NCBI RefSeq assembly: GCF_904849725.1
Contig: NC_058524.1
Span: 29,357,001-29,421,000, forward strand
Source: Hordeum vulgare subsp. vulgare
Taxonomy: Eukaryota; Streptophyta; Magnoliopsida; Poales; Poaceae
Reading direction: 5' to 3'
DNA length: 64,000 bases
The position numbers were made by a program, and so were the translations under genes. This document shows, in pieces, positions 1 to 11,400 of the stretch (within the stretch, counting starts at the first letter, position 1; every line of letters begins with the position of its first letter). Below the pieces are notes generated by a model. It did no database searches. It was not told the DNA's origin and saw only the letters and a program-made list of their open reading frames with translations.

Positions 1-71
1 GGCGCGTGCCCATACACGCACCATGCGCACCAGCTAGTCGCTGCGGCTTATTACAACGCAAGAGGGTAGAT
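1..71. other. Unassigned host sequence at window edge
   Basis: No gene or repeat recognised. Similarity to the intact RING-H2 gene near 49.9 kb begins only at about position 72, so this stretch is either diverged gene sequence or an unrelated junction. Confidence 0.4.
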
Positions 72-187
72 GTCAGCCACGGCAGCACCAAGCTGTTGTA
101 TACCCTCGAAGTTGTAGCGGAGAACCAGGCGTAGCAGCCCAACGGCAAAGACTTCTCCTCCACCACCACCATCACCTCCTCCTCCTC

Positions 188-400
188 CACTAGTGGGGAC
201 GGGGCCTTTAGCCCCGGCCCGTAAGGGGCTTTAGTCCCGGTTCACCAACCGGGACTAAAGGGGCGGGACTAAAGGCCTAACCTTTTCGTCCCGGCCCTGT
301 TACAAGCCGGGACTAAAGGTGCTCCACGTGGGCGCCTCGTAGTGCCCCAGGGGCAGCCCCTTTAGTCCCGGTTCGTTACAAGGACCGCGACTAAAGATTT
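188..400. repeat. Subterminal repeat zone of CACTA A, ORF1 side
   Basis: Repeated TTTAGTCCCGG and CCGGGACTAAA motifs in both orientations follow the CACTA terminus. In En/Spm elements such subterminal repeats bind the element's own DNA-binding protein. The same zone appears inverted at 40465-40648 in element B. Confidence 0.8.
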
Positions 401-657
401 TCAGATTTTGCTTTATTTTTGGTTTTTTTTGAATGAAATTATTTTTGGGTTTTAGGGTTTTAGGGTTTAGGTGTTCGGGAGATTAACGTGATGCCTCGTT
501 TGGTGTTCGGGAATTAGTTTTCATATAATTTAAATAGAAATGATTATGCATATATATATAAGATTAACTTATCTTACAAGCGAGCATATATATACAATTA
601 TATGAAGATCTGAATTATCGGGACTAGAGCCCGTCTATTCGATTACATGGACGAACA
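401..657. other. AT-rich 3' flank of ORF1 in CACTA A
   Basis: Non-coding. It contains runs such as TTTTAGGGTTTTAGGGTTTAGG (about 451-472) and short AT repeats. It is matched in inverted orientation by 40201-40465 of element B, so it belongs to the transposon. Confidence 0.6.
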
Positions 658-1353
658 TCAGTAATGGCCCGTAGCTACACTAAATCGTCCTTTGTCATCT
701 ATAGCTTCCGTCCTCAGAAAGGTCGCAAGCTCCTGTGCAACAGCAATCGCGCGTTGCTCTGGTAGGATCTTCGTCGTCATGGCCTTGTGCTATATAAGAA
801 GAGGAGATAAATATGAATATCAATCATGATGACAAAGAATGACGGGTAAAGATAGAGGTGTGAATGTTCATTGCTTACGTCGAATCTGTGATCCTTGTGC
901 TCAGAGGAAAACGTGTGAATGGTCTCGCAAACATAGTATCCGCATAGATGCGTTCCCCGTGGCTGCTGGTCGCACTTTACGAGAATAGAATATATATAAT
1001 CAAAATAATAATCTAGCATCATAAATGTACTTCAAATTAATAGAAGTATATCATACTACTACTTACCTGAGCCGCTCTAAAGATCAGCTTCTCATGAAAG
1101 TTACCCGGAGTCACGCACTTGAACCGCTTCCAAACCCTGCCCGACAAGGATAATGATTTGCTAAGTTTTTCATTAATTGATATATCAGAAAATCATCGAA
1201 AGAGACCGATAGAGCGCAAGAATGATTAAAATTACCCTTGGAGCATGTCCTGCAGGCTTTGGAACTATTTCAAGGGTCTCGATAATGGGTCGAAGGCATC
1301 AACTCTTCCCTTATCAATTTGAATGTCCAACAGAATCCAATGGAAGCTGCACA

Positions 1354-1450
<97 letters not shown>
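1354..1450. repeat. Compound (TG)n(TA)n(TG)n microsatellite in ORF1 intron
   Basis: Uninterrupted dinucleotide runs of TG, then TA, then TG. It lies in the intron just before the HWILLD exon (minus sense). Element B has a (CA)n(TA)n run at the equivalent intron, 39421-39500. Confidence 0.95.
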
Positions 1451-1451
<1 letters not shown>

Positions 1452-2239
1452 AGTAACTTATCAATTACACTTATAAGTGAATGGACACAACAGAGTAAAG
1501 ACCCTCACCTGAAGTTGTATGGAAACAGTATGTGGTCACAGAAAATTTGATCTATTAGAAACCTTAGAAGGTTTTCCTCTGTCTCCTTGGGATAATTAGT
1601 TAGCGTCGCTATATGTATTTTATCTGGGTCAATAAACCCAATATTTAGGATGCTCTTACTTTTACAATACAGAATCTTCATTCTGCATAATAGAGTACAA
1701 GTTATATATAGACAATGAATTGAAATAACTAAACAAGTTATATGTAGACAACGAATTGAAAAACTTACACACAATAGCAACTCATAAGCGATTTCTCGAG
1801 GGCGTCGCCATTGTACATCTGAAGAGTTCATCAAAGTCGATATGGATTTGTTCAAGGCGGCCGTAGTACTCCTGTGGGACACTCAGCACGATCATCGTTC
1901 TCCCATTCTTTGATTCACTTAAGTACCATTGATGTAAGTAACGCATAATTGTTGGGAGATCATCTTTGCTGACCAAAGGGTCACCCATGACAAACTGTGG
2001 CTTAGGGGCTACCACAGCCTTGGGTATCTTGTCGTCTTGGGAAGACAGCAATTCTTCAACCGAGACACCACATGCAGCCGCCAACTCCTTTGCACTTTCT
2101 AAAGCTAGCCTCTGCACCGAAGGGGGAACATTCTCGGTTAACACCTTGAGGGGTGGGATCGACTGTTTGGCCTGTTGTCCAAGCTGAGGAACGTCTGATT
2201 TTTTCTTGCTTGTAGTTGAACTTGATTTGCTCACACTTG

Positions 2240-2640
2240 CACTTGCACGTGATCTGCTCTTTTTCACTTCCTTCTGCAATGTGCGTGTATAGTCATCAGG
2301 CTTATGGTGTAAGTCATAAGGTCTGATAGGAAGATTAGCATGACGTACCTTTGGGAGGGGCGACAGTTTGCGCTTTGGGGTGCTCTGTGGCTTAGGAATC
2401 GTCGGCGGAGCGTTCTTGGTGGCACGCTCCCGCTTAGTATCCGGAGCGGGCGGCGGCAGTGACGGACGACCCAAGTCCGGCGGCGGTGATCGAGATGGAC
2501 TCGTGTTGTGCTGGCCGACGTCATGTGGAGGGCTTGCACGTGATCTGCTCTTTTTCACTTCCTTCTGCAATGTGCGTGTATAGTCATCAGGCTTATGGTG
2601 TAACTCATACTGTGATGGAAGGGGGTACGATCATAAGGTC
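2240..2640 (-). repeat. Internal deletion plus duplication in ORF1 of CACTA A
   Basis: The segment encoding the PYD...KPDDYTRTLQKEVKK part is present twice (about 2260-2330 and 2555-2620), with the PPHDVGQHNTSP segment repeated between. Compared with element B, which has one copy and an extra block of about 40 residues here, A shows deletion of that block and backward duplication of neighbouring sequence, shifting the frame. Confidence 0.75.
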
Positions 2641-2730
2641 CGATAGGAAGATTAGCATGATGTACCTTTGGGAGGGGCGACCGTTTGCGCTTTGGGGTGC
2701 TCTGTGGCTTAGGAATCGTCGGCGGAGCAT

Positions 2731-3105
2731 TCTTGGTGGCACGCTCCCGCTTTGTATCCATGGCAGGCTCAGATTTTGTATCCGGAGCGGGCGGCGGCGG
2801 AGTGTTCTTGGTGGCACGCTCCCGCTTTGTATCCGTGGCAGGCTCAGGCTTTGTATCCGGAGCGGGCGGCGGCAGAGCGTTCTTGGTGGCACGCTCCCGC
2901 TTTGTATCCGTGGCAGGCTCATGCTTTGTATCCGGAGCGGGCGGCGGCGGAGCGTTCTTGGTGGCACGCTCCCGCTTTGTATCCGTGGCAGGCTCAGGCT
3001 TTGTATCCGGAGCGGGCGGCGGCGGAGCGTTCTTGGTGGCACGCTCCCGCTTTGTATCCGTGGCAGGCTCAGGCTTTGTATTCGGAGCGGGCGGCGGCGG
3101 AGACG
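2731..3105. repeat. Coding minisatellite, five copies of 75 bp
   Basis: The segment TCTTGGTGGCACGCTCCCGC recurs at 2731, 2806, 2881, 2956 and 3031, an exact 75-bp period. On the minus strand each unit encodes 25 residues rich in Pro, Lys and Glu (PPPPAPDTKPEPATD core). Element B has about one partial unit at the same place, so the array grew in A. The period is a multiple of three and keeps the frame. Confidence 0.95.
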
Positions 3106-5021
3106 GACGACCCAAGTCCGGCGGCGGTGATCGAGATGGACTCGTGTTGTGCTGGCCGACGTCATGTGGAGGGCTTGGAGGTAATGGAGGTGTAGGTGAC
3201 CTGCGACGACTCGGAGGCGGTGTTGTCCTTGGGGCCGAGCCTGAAAGCTTGATGTAGTTCTTGTCCCATAGGATGACTCCACCCAGTACTTCTCCGAGTG
3301 TCCTCTCATCTTCGGGTCCAGCTATGTCGAGCTCCATATCACTAAACCCCGTCATGATTTCATCCACCCCGACTTTAGCAAAGCCAGCTGGAATCTCACG
3401 GCCATGCCAGCGTGCATCAGGGCCAGAAGGTAAAGCTTGTTCGACAGCCACCTTCATGGATATGTTCTTGAATTTCTGATGGAGTTCACATGATGTTGAC
3501 TCCTTGATTCCATCCACGGGGAAGCCGGGACCGCCCTCTATCATTCTTCGTTCATCGTCGGGCGGGGCCTCAGATTCAGCCACACTGCTTTTCCGCTTAG
3601 ATGGGGCGCCGGTAATATCAAGTGCAGGATCTTCCTGGCACGGTACTCCTCTAAGCTCATCAATCTGCTTCTGTTGCTCGTTAATCCTGGCAAGCAACTG
3701 GTTGAACTTGTCATTCTCCTCATCCTGCTGCCGCTTCTTTGCTCTCTCTCGGCTTCTGTAAGTGTCTTGGTCTCTGGCAAACCCAAGCCACCACGGGTAA
3801 GATGGACCGAAGCCTCGCGTTCGTCCTCCATGTTCGTCATTGCCGAGGACCAGTGTGAGCAAATCTTTATCTCTATCTGCAGTGAACTTTCTTTGTCCCT
3901 CCTTAATTTCTTTCACTATCCTTTTCCAATTCTCCCTGGGTATCCTAAGATTGTCATTGCAGATGAGGTCCCCTGTTGTTTCGTCGTACGACCCACCATG
4001 CGCAAGGAACTAATTTCTTGCTCTCAATTCCCACTCATCACGGAGTGGTTCAGGTACGATGCCTTTATCTATCAGATCTTGCTCTTTCTTTTCCCACTTT
4101 GGGATGGCAGTCTCATAGCCCCCTGGCCCCAGCTTGTGGTGATATTTCTTCTTGTCGGCATTTATCTTGTTCTTTTCTTATAATGCCTGGGCATCTTCTG
4201 ACTCCTAGTACTCTTGAAATTTCTTCCAGTGATTCGCCTGCTTGGCTAGATACCCCTTAAATACTGGCACTTTATTTGTCTCCAGATAGTTTTTCCATAG
4301 CTTCTTCTTCCAGCTACGGAACAGTTCGGCCATCTTCTTTAGAGTCCACCGCTTGACTTTGGCCCTCAGATTGTCTGCGGCGTCTTCATTCTCACATTCT
4401 GGCAAGTTGAAATGTGACATGAGATCATTCCAAAGATTATCTTTGTACCTTTCGGCGACATAGTCACTATCGGTTGCCCCTTTGCGCTTGTTCCACTCCT
4501 GAATGTTGATAGGGACGTGATCCCTGACGAAAACTCCGCATTGCTTCTTGAATGTGTCAGCAGCATACTTAAGAAGCTTGGGTTCGCCCTTAGGCATTAT
4601 CACCTCAAAGGTGTAATGCGTCCGTGCATCCAACTTTCTAGTCGGGCCTCGTTTCGTAGATTTGCTCGATGTCGAGTCCTAAGAGGGAGAAACATTCGTC
4701 AAATGAATGTATATGTATACAATATAGAGCTATCTCCAATATTTTTCACATATTACAAGTGATTGTCGAACTTCATATGTATACCTCGCCGGACTTTATT
4801 ATTTCTTCACCGGCTTCTCCATCAGTGGAGCTATCACCTTCTCCGTCATTGGACCTATCTCCTGCCCCATCGGCTTCATCTTCGTGTCGCTCGACCTCCA
4901 TTCCATATCCGGAGTCGTTTAGATATGACGTCGGAGATTCGGCTGGTTCAACGTCGGGGCCGTCTTTGATTATATCTTCGAGAAGTTCTTCCTCTTCGAG
5001 GTTCCTGATATGTGGATCCAT

Positions 5022-5400
5022 AGTTCTGCAAAAAACAGACATTTGATTAACTAATAAACTAACAAACTATATAAGAGGGGTTGGAAAGTTCGAAGGCTCA
5101 TTTTATATAGGAGGACCTTTAGTCCCGGGTCTTGGCTAGAACCTAAACTCTAAAATACCAGCTGGGCGGAGCCCAGTCCTCGACACTTAAGCATATACAA
5201 TAGCAAAATTAAACTAGTTCTATTAATTTTCTTGCTAAAAATAAACTATTAACACTTAAGCATATACAATAGAAAAATTAAACTGTTAACACTTAAGCAT
5301 ATACAATAGCAAAATTAAGCAATAATCTAAGAAACACTATTAACACTTAAGCATATACACTATACAATAGCATATACACTTCTTCTTGTAACCCTAAACT
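5022..5400. other. ORF1 upstream intron region with a deletion scar
   Basis: AT-rich tandem-like copies of a CACTTAAGCATATACAATAG segment (5186-5370). At about 5155-5182 lies a 26-bp island matching the middle of the 133-codon ORF of element B (35640-36041), with the rest of that ORF missing on both sides. Element A has therefore lost most of it. Confidence 0.7.
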
Positions 5401-5755
5401 AATTTTTTCTCTTCTTCTATTTCTCCTCTTCTTCTACTTCTTCTTCTACTTCTACTTCTCCTCTTCTTCTACTACTTCTCCTCTCCTCTTCTTCTATTTT
5501 TCCTCTTCTTCTCCTCTCCTCCTCTTCTTATTCTCCTTTTTCTTCTTTTCTTCTCCTTTTTCTTTCTTTCTTCCCTTTTTCTTCCTTTCTTCTCTTTTTT
5601 CTTCCTTTCTTCTCCTTTTTCTTCCTTTCTTCTCCTTTTTCTTCCTTTCTTCTCCTTTTTCTTCCTTTCTTCTCCTTTTTCTTCCTTTCTTCTCCTTTTT
5701 CTTCTTTTCTTCTCCTTTTTCTTCTTTGCTTCTCCTTTTTCTTCTTTGCTTGTGC
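5401..5755. repeat. Pyrimidine-rich (minus: GAAGAAGAAAAAGG) low-complexity intron
   Basis: Near-regular CTTCTTTTCTTCTCCTTTTT repeats. It is matched in reverse by purine-rich 35000-35420 in element B. It translates as a long Lys/Glu/Arg frame but shows no real protein features; it reads better as leader intron of ORF1. Confidence 0.8.
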
Positions 5756-6052
5756 TGGCCGGAGTGTTGGGGAGGAGGGGGCGTGGGGCTTACGTGGGGC
5801 TTACCGGCCGGAGGTGTCGACGGCGCGCGACGAGGAGGACGGCGACGCGCGGCGAGGAGGGCGGCGCGCGGCGAGGAGGACGGTAGCGGCGAGCAGGACG
5901 ACGGCGACGGCAAGGAGGACGGCAGGCGGCGGCGAGCAGGACGGCGGGCAGCCTGACGGTGTCGTTGAGTTCGTCGCTTGCCGCGCCGGGCAGGAGAACG
6001 AGAGGAAGAAGAAGAGAAATGGACGATTTGGGTTCGAAATTTTCTAACTCCC
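5756..6052 (-). promoter_or_regulatory. ORF1 leader exon and core promoter of CACTA A
   Basis: GC-rich block with CGTCCTCCTCGCCG-type repeats on the minus strand, ending in a GGTAAGCC donor near 5806. The equivalents are 34741-34985 in B and 44560-44770 in C. A TATAAGCGGG sequence (minus strand, about 6049-6058) sits just upstream as a TATA-like element. Leader status is inferred from conserved position and the donor. Confidence 0.55.
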
Positions 6053-6059
6053 GCTTATA

Positions 6060-6354
6060 CAGGTGGATCTTTAGTCCCGGTTGGAGCCACGACCCGGGAC
6101 TAAAGACCCCTTTAGTCCCGGGTGGAGCCACGACCCGGGACTAAAGGCCCTTTTTCGGGCAGACCAAAAGGCGGGAAGCAGGGGCCTTTAGTCCCGGGGC
6201 GTGGCAAGAACCGGGACTAAAGGGGGTCTTTAGTCCCGGGTGGAGCCACGCCCCGGGACTAAAGGCCCTTTTTGGCAGACCAGAAGGCGGGAAGCAGGGG
6301 CCTTTAGTCCCGGGGCGTGGCAAGAACCGGGACTAAAGTGTTGCCCATATAAAC
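6060..6354. promoter_or_regulatory. Divergent internal promoter with TTTAGTCCCGG inverted repeats
   Basis: Several TTTAGTCCCGG / CCGGGACTAAA pairs forming hairpin-like units lie between two divergent transcription units: ORF1 to the left (minus) and the coiled-coil gene to the right (plus). A TATA-like CATATAAAC is at 6346-6354. The motif is the same as in the termini, so the element's DNA-binding protein could act here. That is inference. Confidence 0.65.
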
Positions 6355-6681
6355 CCTCGCCCCTGCCCGCCATATCCCCTGTTTTTTGGTTGTTGAAGTG
6401 TGACCATGCCTTGCTCTTGCCACTCTAGTTCATGCACATGACGTGTTCGATGAAATGCCCGAGCCACTCTACTTAAGCTTTCTCCTCTCGAAGCTCGACC
6501 TCCAAGCTCCATTTTCCTTAATATTTGTCTAGGTTTGGCCGTGCACCAACTGCGAGCACCACCGTGGTGAGCCTCTTGTTCTTATCTTCTTTTTAAAATC
6601 AAGAAAATCTTACTTGTATGATTTAGATACATACTTGTATAAATTACTCACTTTCATTATTTTTTGTTATTATATAGTGCG

Positions 6682-7176
6682 ATGGTTTTGGTATCCGCCT
6701 CCGTCGGCCCTCGTCCTGTCTATGATTCGGATGTGGTATATATTATCTTTTATAACTATTTGTTTTATTTAGTGTTTATGACAACTATGACGACCAATGT
6801 GACATATATTTTTTTAATCTAGGATGTATGTGAACCGGAAATTCCAACCCACATAAAAATTCTTGTCGAGAAGTTAAATTTGGTTGAAAAAGAAAACAAA
6901 TACTTGAAGAAAAAATTGAAAATAATTGAGGATAAGAATATGGAACTGGAGTTGCATGTCGCCGATGTCATCGATGATCGCAAGATGAAGATCGATGCGA
7001 TGCGGTTGAAGATGGATGCAATGCGCTTGAAGATGGATGAAATGCGCTTGAAGATTAGAAATATTAGAAAATATGCCATTGATAAAGAGGCTTGGTATCA
7101 TTATGTTGTTGGGTCAATTGTTACCTTAGTTGCGATTTTGATCGCGTTTGTTGTTGCATTTAAATGTTTTACATAG
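6682..7176 (+). CDS. CACTA A accessory protein: coiled coil with C-terminal membrane tail
   Basis: Two exons fit exactly: 6682-6735 (ATG, 18 codons, then a GT donor) and 6823-7176 (after TAG/AG, 117 codons plus TAG), both in phase, giving about 135 residues. Residues from about 38 on are Lys/Glu/Leu/Met rich with near-perfect 8-residue repeats of the KMDAMRL type, predicting a coiled coil. The last 25 residues contain a hydrophobic span (GSIVTLVAILIAFVVAF), so it may be tail-anchored. A further 5' exon near 6540-6573 may exist. It lies between transposase and ORF1 on the opposite strand. No known family is recognised and function is unknown. The frame is open. Confidence 0.6.
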
Positions 7177-7310
7177 TTGTATGTTGTTTTATGAGAGAGA
7201 ACTTTATGTATTTATTTTTTGCAATAATAACATTTGATCACTACTGTTCTTTGGCTTTAATGTGATGATGAACTTGTATTAATTTGGTCATATGTTCTGC
7301 AATGGTTTTT

Positions 7311-8306
7311 TGAACTTATTTGAACTCCATACTTTTTGTGTGTTCAAAATGCACCATTCAAAGGCACATCACAAAATTTCAACAATTTCTAACTTCATTT
7401 GGTATATTTCGTGCATTTACTTATTTTTTTTGAGCTACTTGACCCTGAAATTGAAAAGCACTACAAATGAACTCTAAAAATGTTGAAAGTTGGCATGCTA
7501 TCATCATTTCACCCACATAGCATGTGTTAAAAAGTTGAGAGGGCTACGACAAAAACTGGATGCACTTCGTGTACAAAACGGACAATCTCTCTCGAAGTAT
7601 CAGGGTTTCGAACGAGAACTCATCTCTTACAAAGGGATTTTATTTTTTTGAACTTATTTAAACTCCATACTTTTTGTGTGTTCAAAATGCACCATTCAAA
7701 GGCACATCACAAAATTTCAACAATTTCTGACTTCATTTGGTATATTTCATGCATTTACTTATTTATTTTTGAGCTAGTTGACCCTGAAATTGAAAAGCAC
7801 TACAAATGAACTCTGAAAATGTTGAAAGTTGGCATGCTATCATCATTTCACCCACATAGCATGTGTAAAAAAGTTGAGAGGGCTACGACAAAAACTGGAT
7901 GCACTTCGTGTACAAAACGGACAATCTCTCTCGAAGTATCACGGTTTCGAACGAGAACTCATCTCTTACAAAGGGATTTCATTTTTTTGAACTCATTTGA
8001 ACTCCATACTTTTTGTGTGTTCAAAATGCACCATTCAAAGCCACATCACAAAATTTCAACAATTTCTGACTTCATTTGGTATATTTCGTGCATTTACTTT
8101 TTTTTTGAGCTAGTTGACCCTGGAATTGAAAAGCGCTACAAATGAACTCTGAAAATGTTGAAAGTTGGCATGCTATCATCATTTCACCCACATAGCATGT
8201 GTTAAAAAGTTGAGAGGGCTACGACAAAAACTGGATGCACTTCGTGTACAAAACGGACAATCTCTCTCGAAGTATCAGGGTTTCGAACGAGAACTCATCT
8301 CTTACA
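7311..8306. repeat. Tandem repeat, three copies of about 339 bp
   Basis: The segment TGAACTTATTTGAACTCCAT recurs with slight changes at 7311, 7649 and 7988. Units differ by only a few bases. The same unit is present in inverted orientation, 4.4 copies, at 42259-43745 in CACTA C, so it is a family component. No coding role is seen. Confidence 0.92.
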
Positions 8307-8412
8307 TGGATACTATGAAAATGAAAAGTGTCTGAAATTTAGTACATTCCATACATGCATTACATAAAAGGTTTAATACATTATTACATTATTGCACCAA
8401 TATTCCTATCTA

Positions 8413-11400
8413 CTATTTCTGTTTTCTTTTGGGTCGTAGCCATGGAGAATCTTCATCATTCAGTAGGATGCTTGGGTCAGTTTTCACTTTGAAGGGCGGA
8501 ATTTCATGAAACTTATTATAATCTTGTGACATGTCTGTCTTGTCATCTACTCCCATGATGTTTCTTTTCCCTGAAAGAACTATGTGGCGTTTTGGCTCAT
8601 CGGACGATATCTTCTTTTGCTGATTTCTCTTTCTCGTTAATGTAGACATGTCCTTCACATAGAAAACCTGAGCGACATCATTGGCTAGGACAAATGGTTC
8701 GTCCATGTACGCAAGATTGTTGAGATCCACTGTTGTCATGCCATACTTTTGGTCTACAACTACCCCGCCTCCTGTCAGCTTCACCCATTTGCACCAAAAT
8801 AAAGGGATCTTAAAAGTAGGTCCATAGTCAAGTTCCCATATCTCCTCTATGTACCCGTAATATGTTTCCAAACAGTGCCCATTCTCGTCTGTTGCATCAA
8901 AGCGGACACCACTATTTTGGTTGGTGCTCTTTTTATCTTGGGCAACCGTGTAAAATGTATTCCCATTTATCTCATACCCTTGGAAAGTACATATAGTCGA
9001 AGATGGTGGGCTGGCCAAACAGTACAGCTCATCTTCAACGGTGTCGTCATTCATGAGATGTGTCTGCAACCAACTGCCGAAATTCTTCTCGTGTTCCCCT
9101 TTAATCCAAGAGTCAGCCTTCCCCGGGTTTTCGGAGCGTAGAATATTCTTGTGTCTCACGATATACGGAGCCACCACGGTGGAATTGTGTAGAACTGTGT
9201 AGTGTGCTTGAGAGAAAGAATGTCCGTCCATACATACTTTTGCTTTCCTTCCTAGTGTGCCTTTTCCTGTCAGCCTACCCTCATACCGAGATTCAGGAAC
9301 ACCAATCGGCTTAAGGTCAGGAAGAAAGTCCACACAAAACTCAATGACCTCCTCTGTTCCATAGCCCTTGGAGATGCTTCCTTCTGGCCTAGCACGGTTA
9401 CGAACATATTTGTTTAAGACTCCCATGAACTTCTCGAAGGGGAACATATTGTGTAGAAACACAGGACCGAGAATTCTAATCTCTTCGACTAGGTGAACTA
9501 GGAGGTGTGTCATTATATTGAAGAAGGATGGCGGGAACAACAACTCAAAGCTGACCAGACATTGGACCACATCAATCTGTAACCCTGATAGACTTTCTCG
9601 ATCGATTACCTTCTGAGAAATTGCATTGAGGAATGCGCATACCTTCACAATTACCAGGCGAACATTTTCCGGTAGAATTCCCCTCAATGCAACCGGAAGC
9701 AATTGCGTCATAAGCACGTGGCAGTCATGAGACTTTAGGTTTTGGAATTTTTTGTCTTTCATATTTATGATTTCCTTTATATTCGACGAGAAGCCAGTCG
9801 GGACCTTGATACTGAACAGGACTTCAAAGAAGATTTCCTTCTCTTCCTTAGTAAGAGCGTAGCTGGCACGCCCTTGAAACTGCCCTGGATGCATGCCATC
9901 TCTTCCTTTATGACGTTCCTGGTCCTCCCATGCTTCCGGTGTATCTTTTGACTTCCCATACAAGCCCAGGAAGCCTAGAATATTCACGCAAAGATTCTTC
10001 GTCAGGTGCATCACGTCGATTGCCGAGCGGACTTCATGGACTTCCCAGTAGGGTAGCTCCCAAAATATAGATTTCTTCTTCCACATGGGTACGCACTTAT
10101 CAGGGCCGTTAGGAACAGGTTGGCTACCAGGACCCTTTCCAAAGATTACTTTTAAATCTTTGACCATATCAAATACTTCAGCACCAGTAGGATGACAGGC
10201 TTCCCCCGGGGTTCTGCCTTGCCATTGAAATGCTTGCCTTTTTTCTTTAAGGGATGCTTGGGCGGAAGAAAACGACGATTGTACGGATACACATTCTTCC
10301 TACAGTTGTCGAGATATATACTTTCTGTCTGATCCAAACAGTGCGTGCATGCATTGTATCCCTTGTTTGACTGTCCTGAAATGTTACTAAGAGCAGGCCA
10401 ATCATTGATGGTTACGAAAACCAACACTCGAAGGTCAAATTCCTCTTGTTTGTGCTCGTCCCACACACGTACACCTGGTTCGGCCCACAGCTGTAAAAGT
10501 TCATCAACTAATGGCCTTAGGTACACATCAATATCGTTGTCGGGTTGCTTTGGACCTTGTATAAGCACTGGCATCATAATGAACTTCCACTTCATGCACA
10601 ACCAAGGAGGAAGGTTGTAGATACATAGAGTAACGGGCCAGGTGCTGTGACTGCAACTCTGCTCCCCAAAAGGATTCATGCCATGTGTACTCAGACCTAA
10701 CCATAAGTTCCTTGCGTCAGCTGCAAATCTCGGGAACTCTCTCTCGATTTTTCTCCACTGCCGACCATCAACGGTGTGCCTCAACTTATCGTCTTTCATA
10801 CGATCTTCCATGTGCCATCGCAACAACTTCGCATGATCTTTATTTCTGAACAGACGTTTCAACCATAGTATTATAGGAGCATACCACATCACCTTGGCAG
10901 GAACCCTCTTCCTGGGTGGCTCGCCCTCAATATCACCAGGGTCATCTTTTCTGATCTTATACCGCAATGCAGTGCATACCGAGCATTTATCCATATTCTC
11001 GTACTTCTCACCGCGGTAGAGGATGCAGTCATTAGGGCATGCATGTATCTTCTGCACGTCTAATCCTAGAGGGCAGACAAGCTTTTTTGCTTCGTACGTG
11101 CTGGCGGGCAATTCGTTCTTTCTTGGAAGCATCTTCTTCATCAGTACCAGCAACTTTTCGAATGACGAGTCAGTCACACCGGTCTCTGCCTTCCACTTCA
11201 GCAATTCCAGTGTGCTACCCAGCTTCTTCTCGCCATCTTCACAAGTTGGGTACAACAATTTGTTGTGGTCCTGTAACATCTGCTCGAACTGCAACCTCTC
11301 CTTTTCTGTGTCGCAACCTCGCCGTGCATCAGAAATGACCCGACCAAGATCATCAGCGGGCTCATCTGGTTCTCGTTCTTCATCCTGATCTTCTTCTTCA

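Larger units (their letters stand above)
658..5021 (-). pseudogene. CACTA A ORF1: Transposase_24-like plus Ulp1/C48-like, broken
   Basis: The start is the ATG at 5021 (MDPHIRNLEE); exon 1 ends at 4785 with a GT donor and exon 2 begins at 4678 after an AG acceptor, in phase. The first part (to about 3600) resembles plant Transposase_24 proteins of En/Spm elements and is Lys/Glu rich. It is followed by a Pro-rich repeat region, then short exons forming a Ulp1-like cysteine protease domain with HWILLD, VDAFD and LCGYYVC segments. The stop corresponds to 658-660. Lesions seen by comparison with element B are TAG at 4205-4207, TAA at 4178-4180, TAG at 4010-4012, TAG at 1265-1267 inside the protease domain, and a deletion-duplication around 2240-2640. 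Role in transposition is inferred from the family, not shown. Confidence 0.85.

Noticed and set aside
1222..1550. Frames rich in CVCVCV and YIYIYI
   Set aside because: They are translations of the TG/TA microsatellite.
2459..3257. Long open frames on the plus strand, 147-223 codons
   Set aside because: They are shadows of the 75-bp coding repeat of ORF1 on the minus strand; a period divisible by three keeps all frames open.
5494..5913. 139-codon Lys/Glu/Arg-rich minus-strand frame
   Set aside because: Translation of the GAAGAAGAAAAAGG low-complexity intron; the same region in element B shows no conserved frame.
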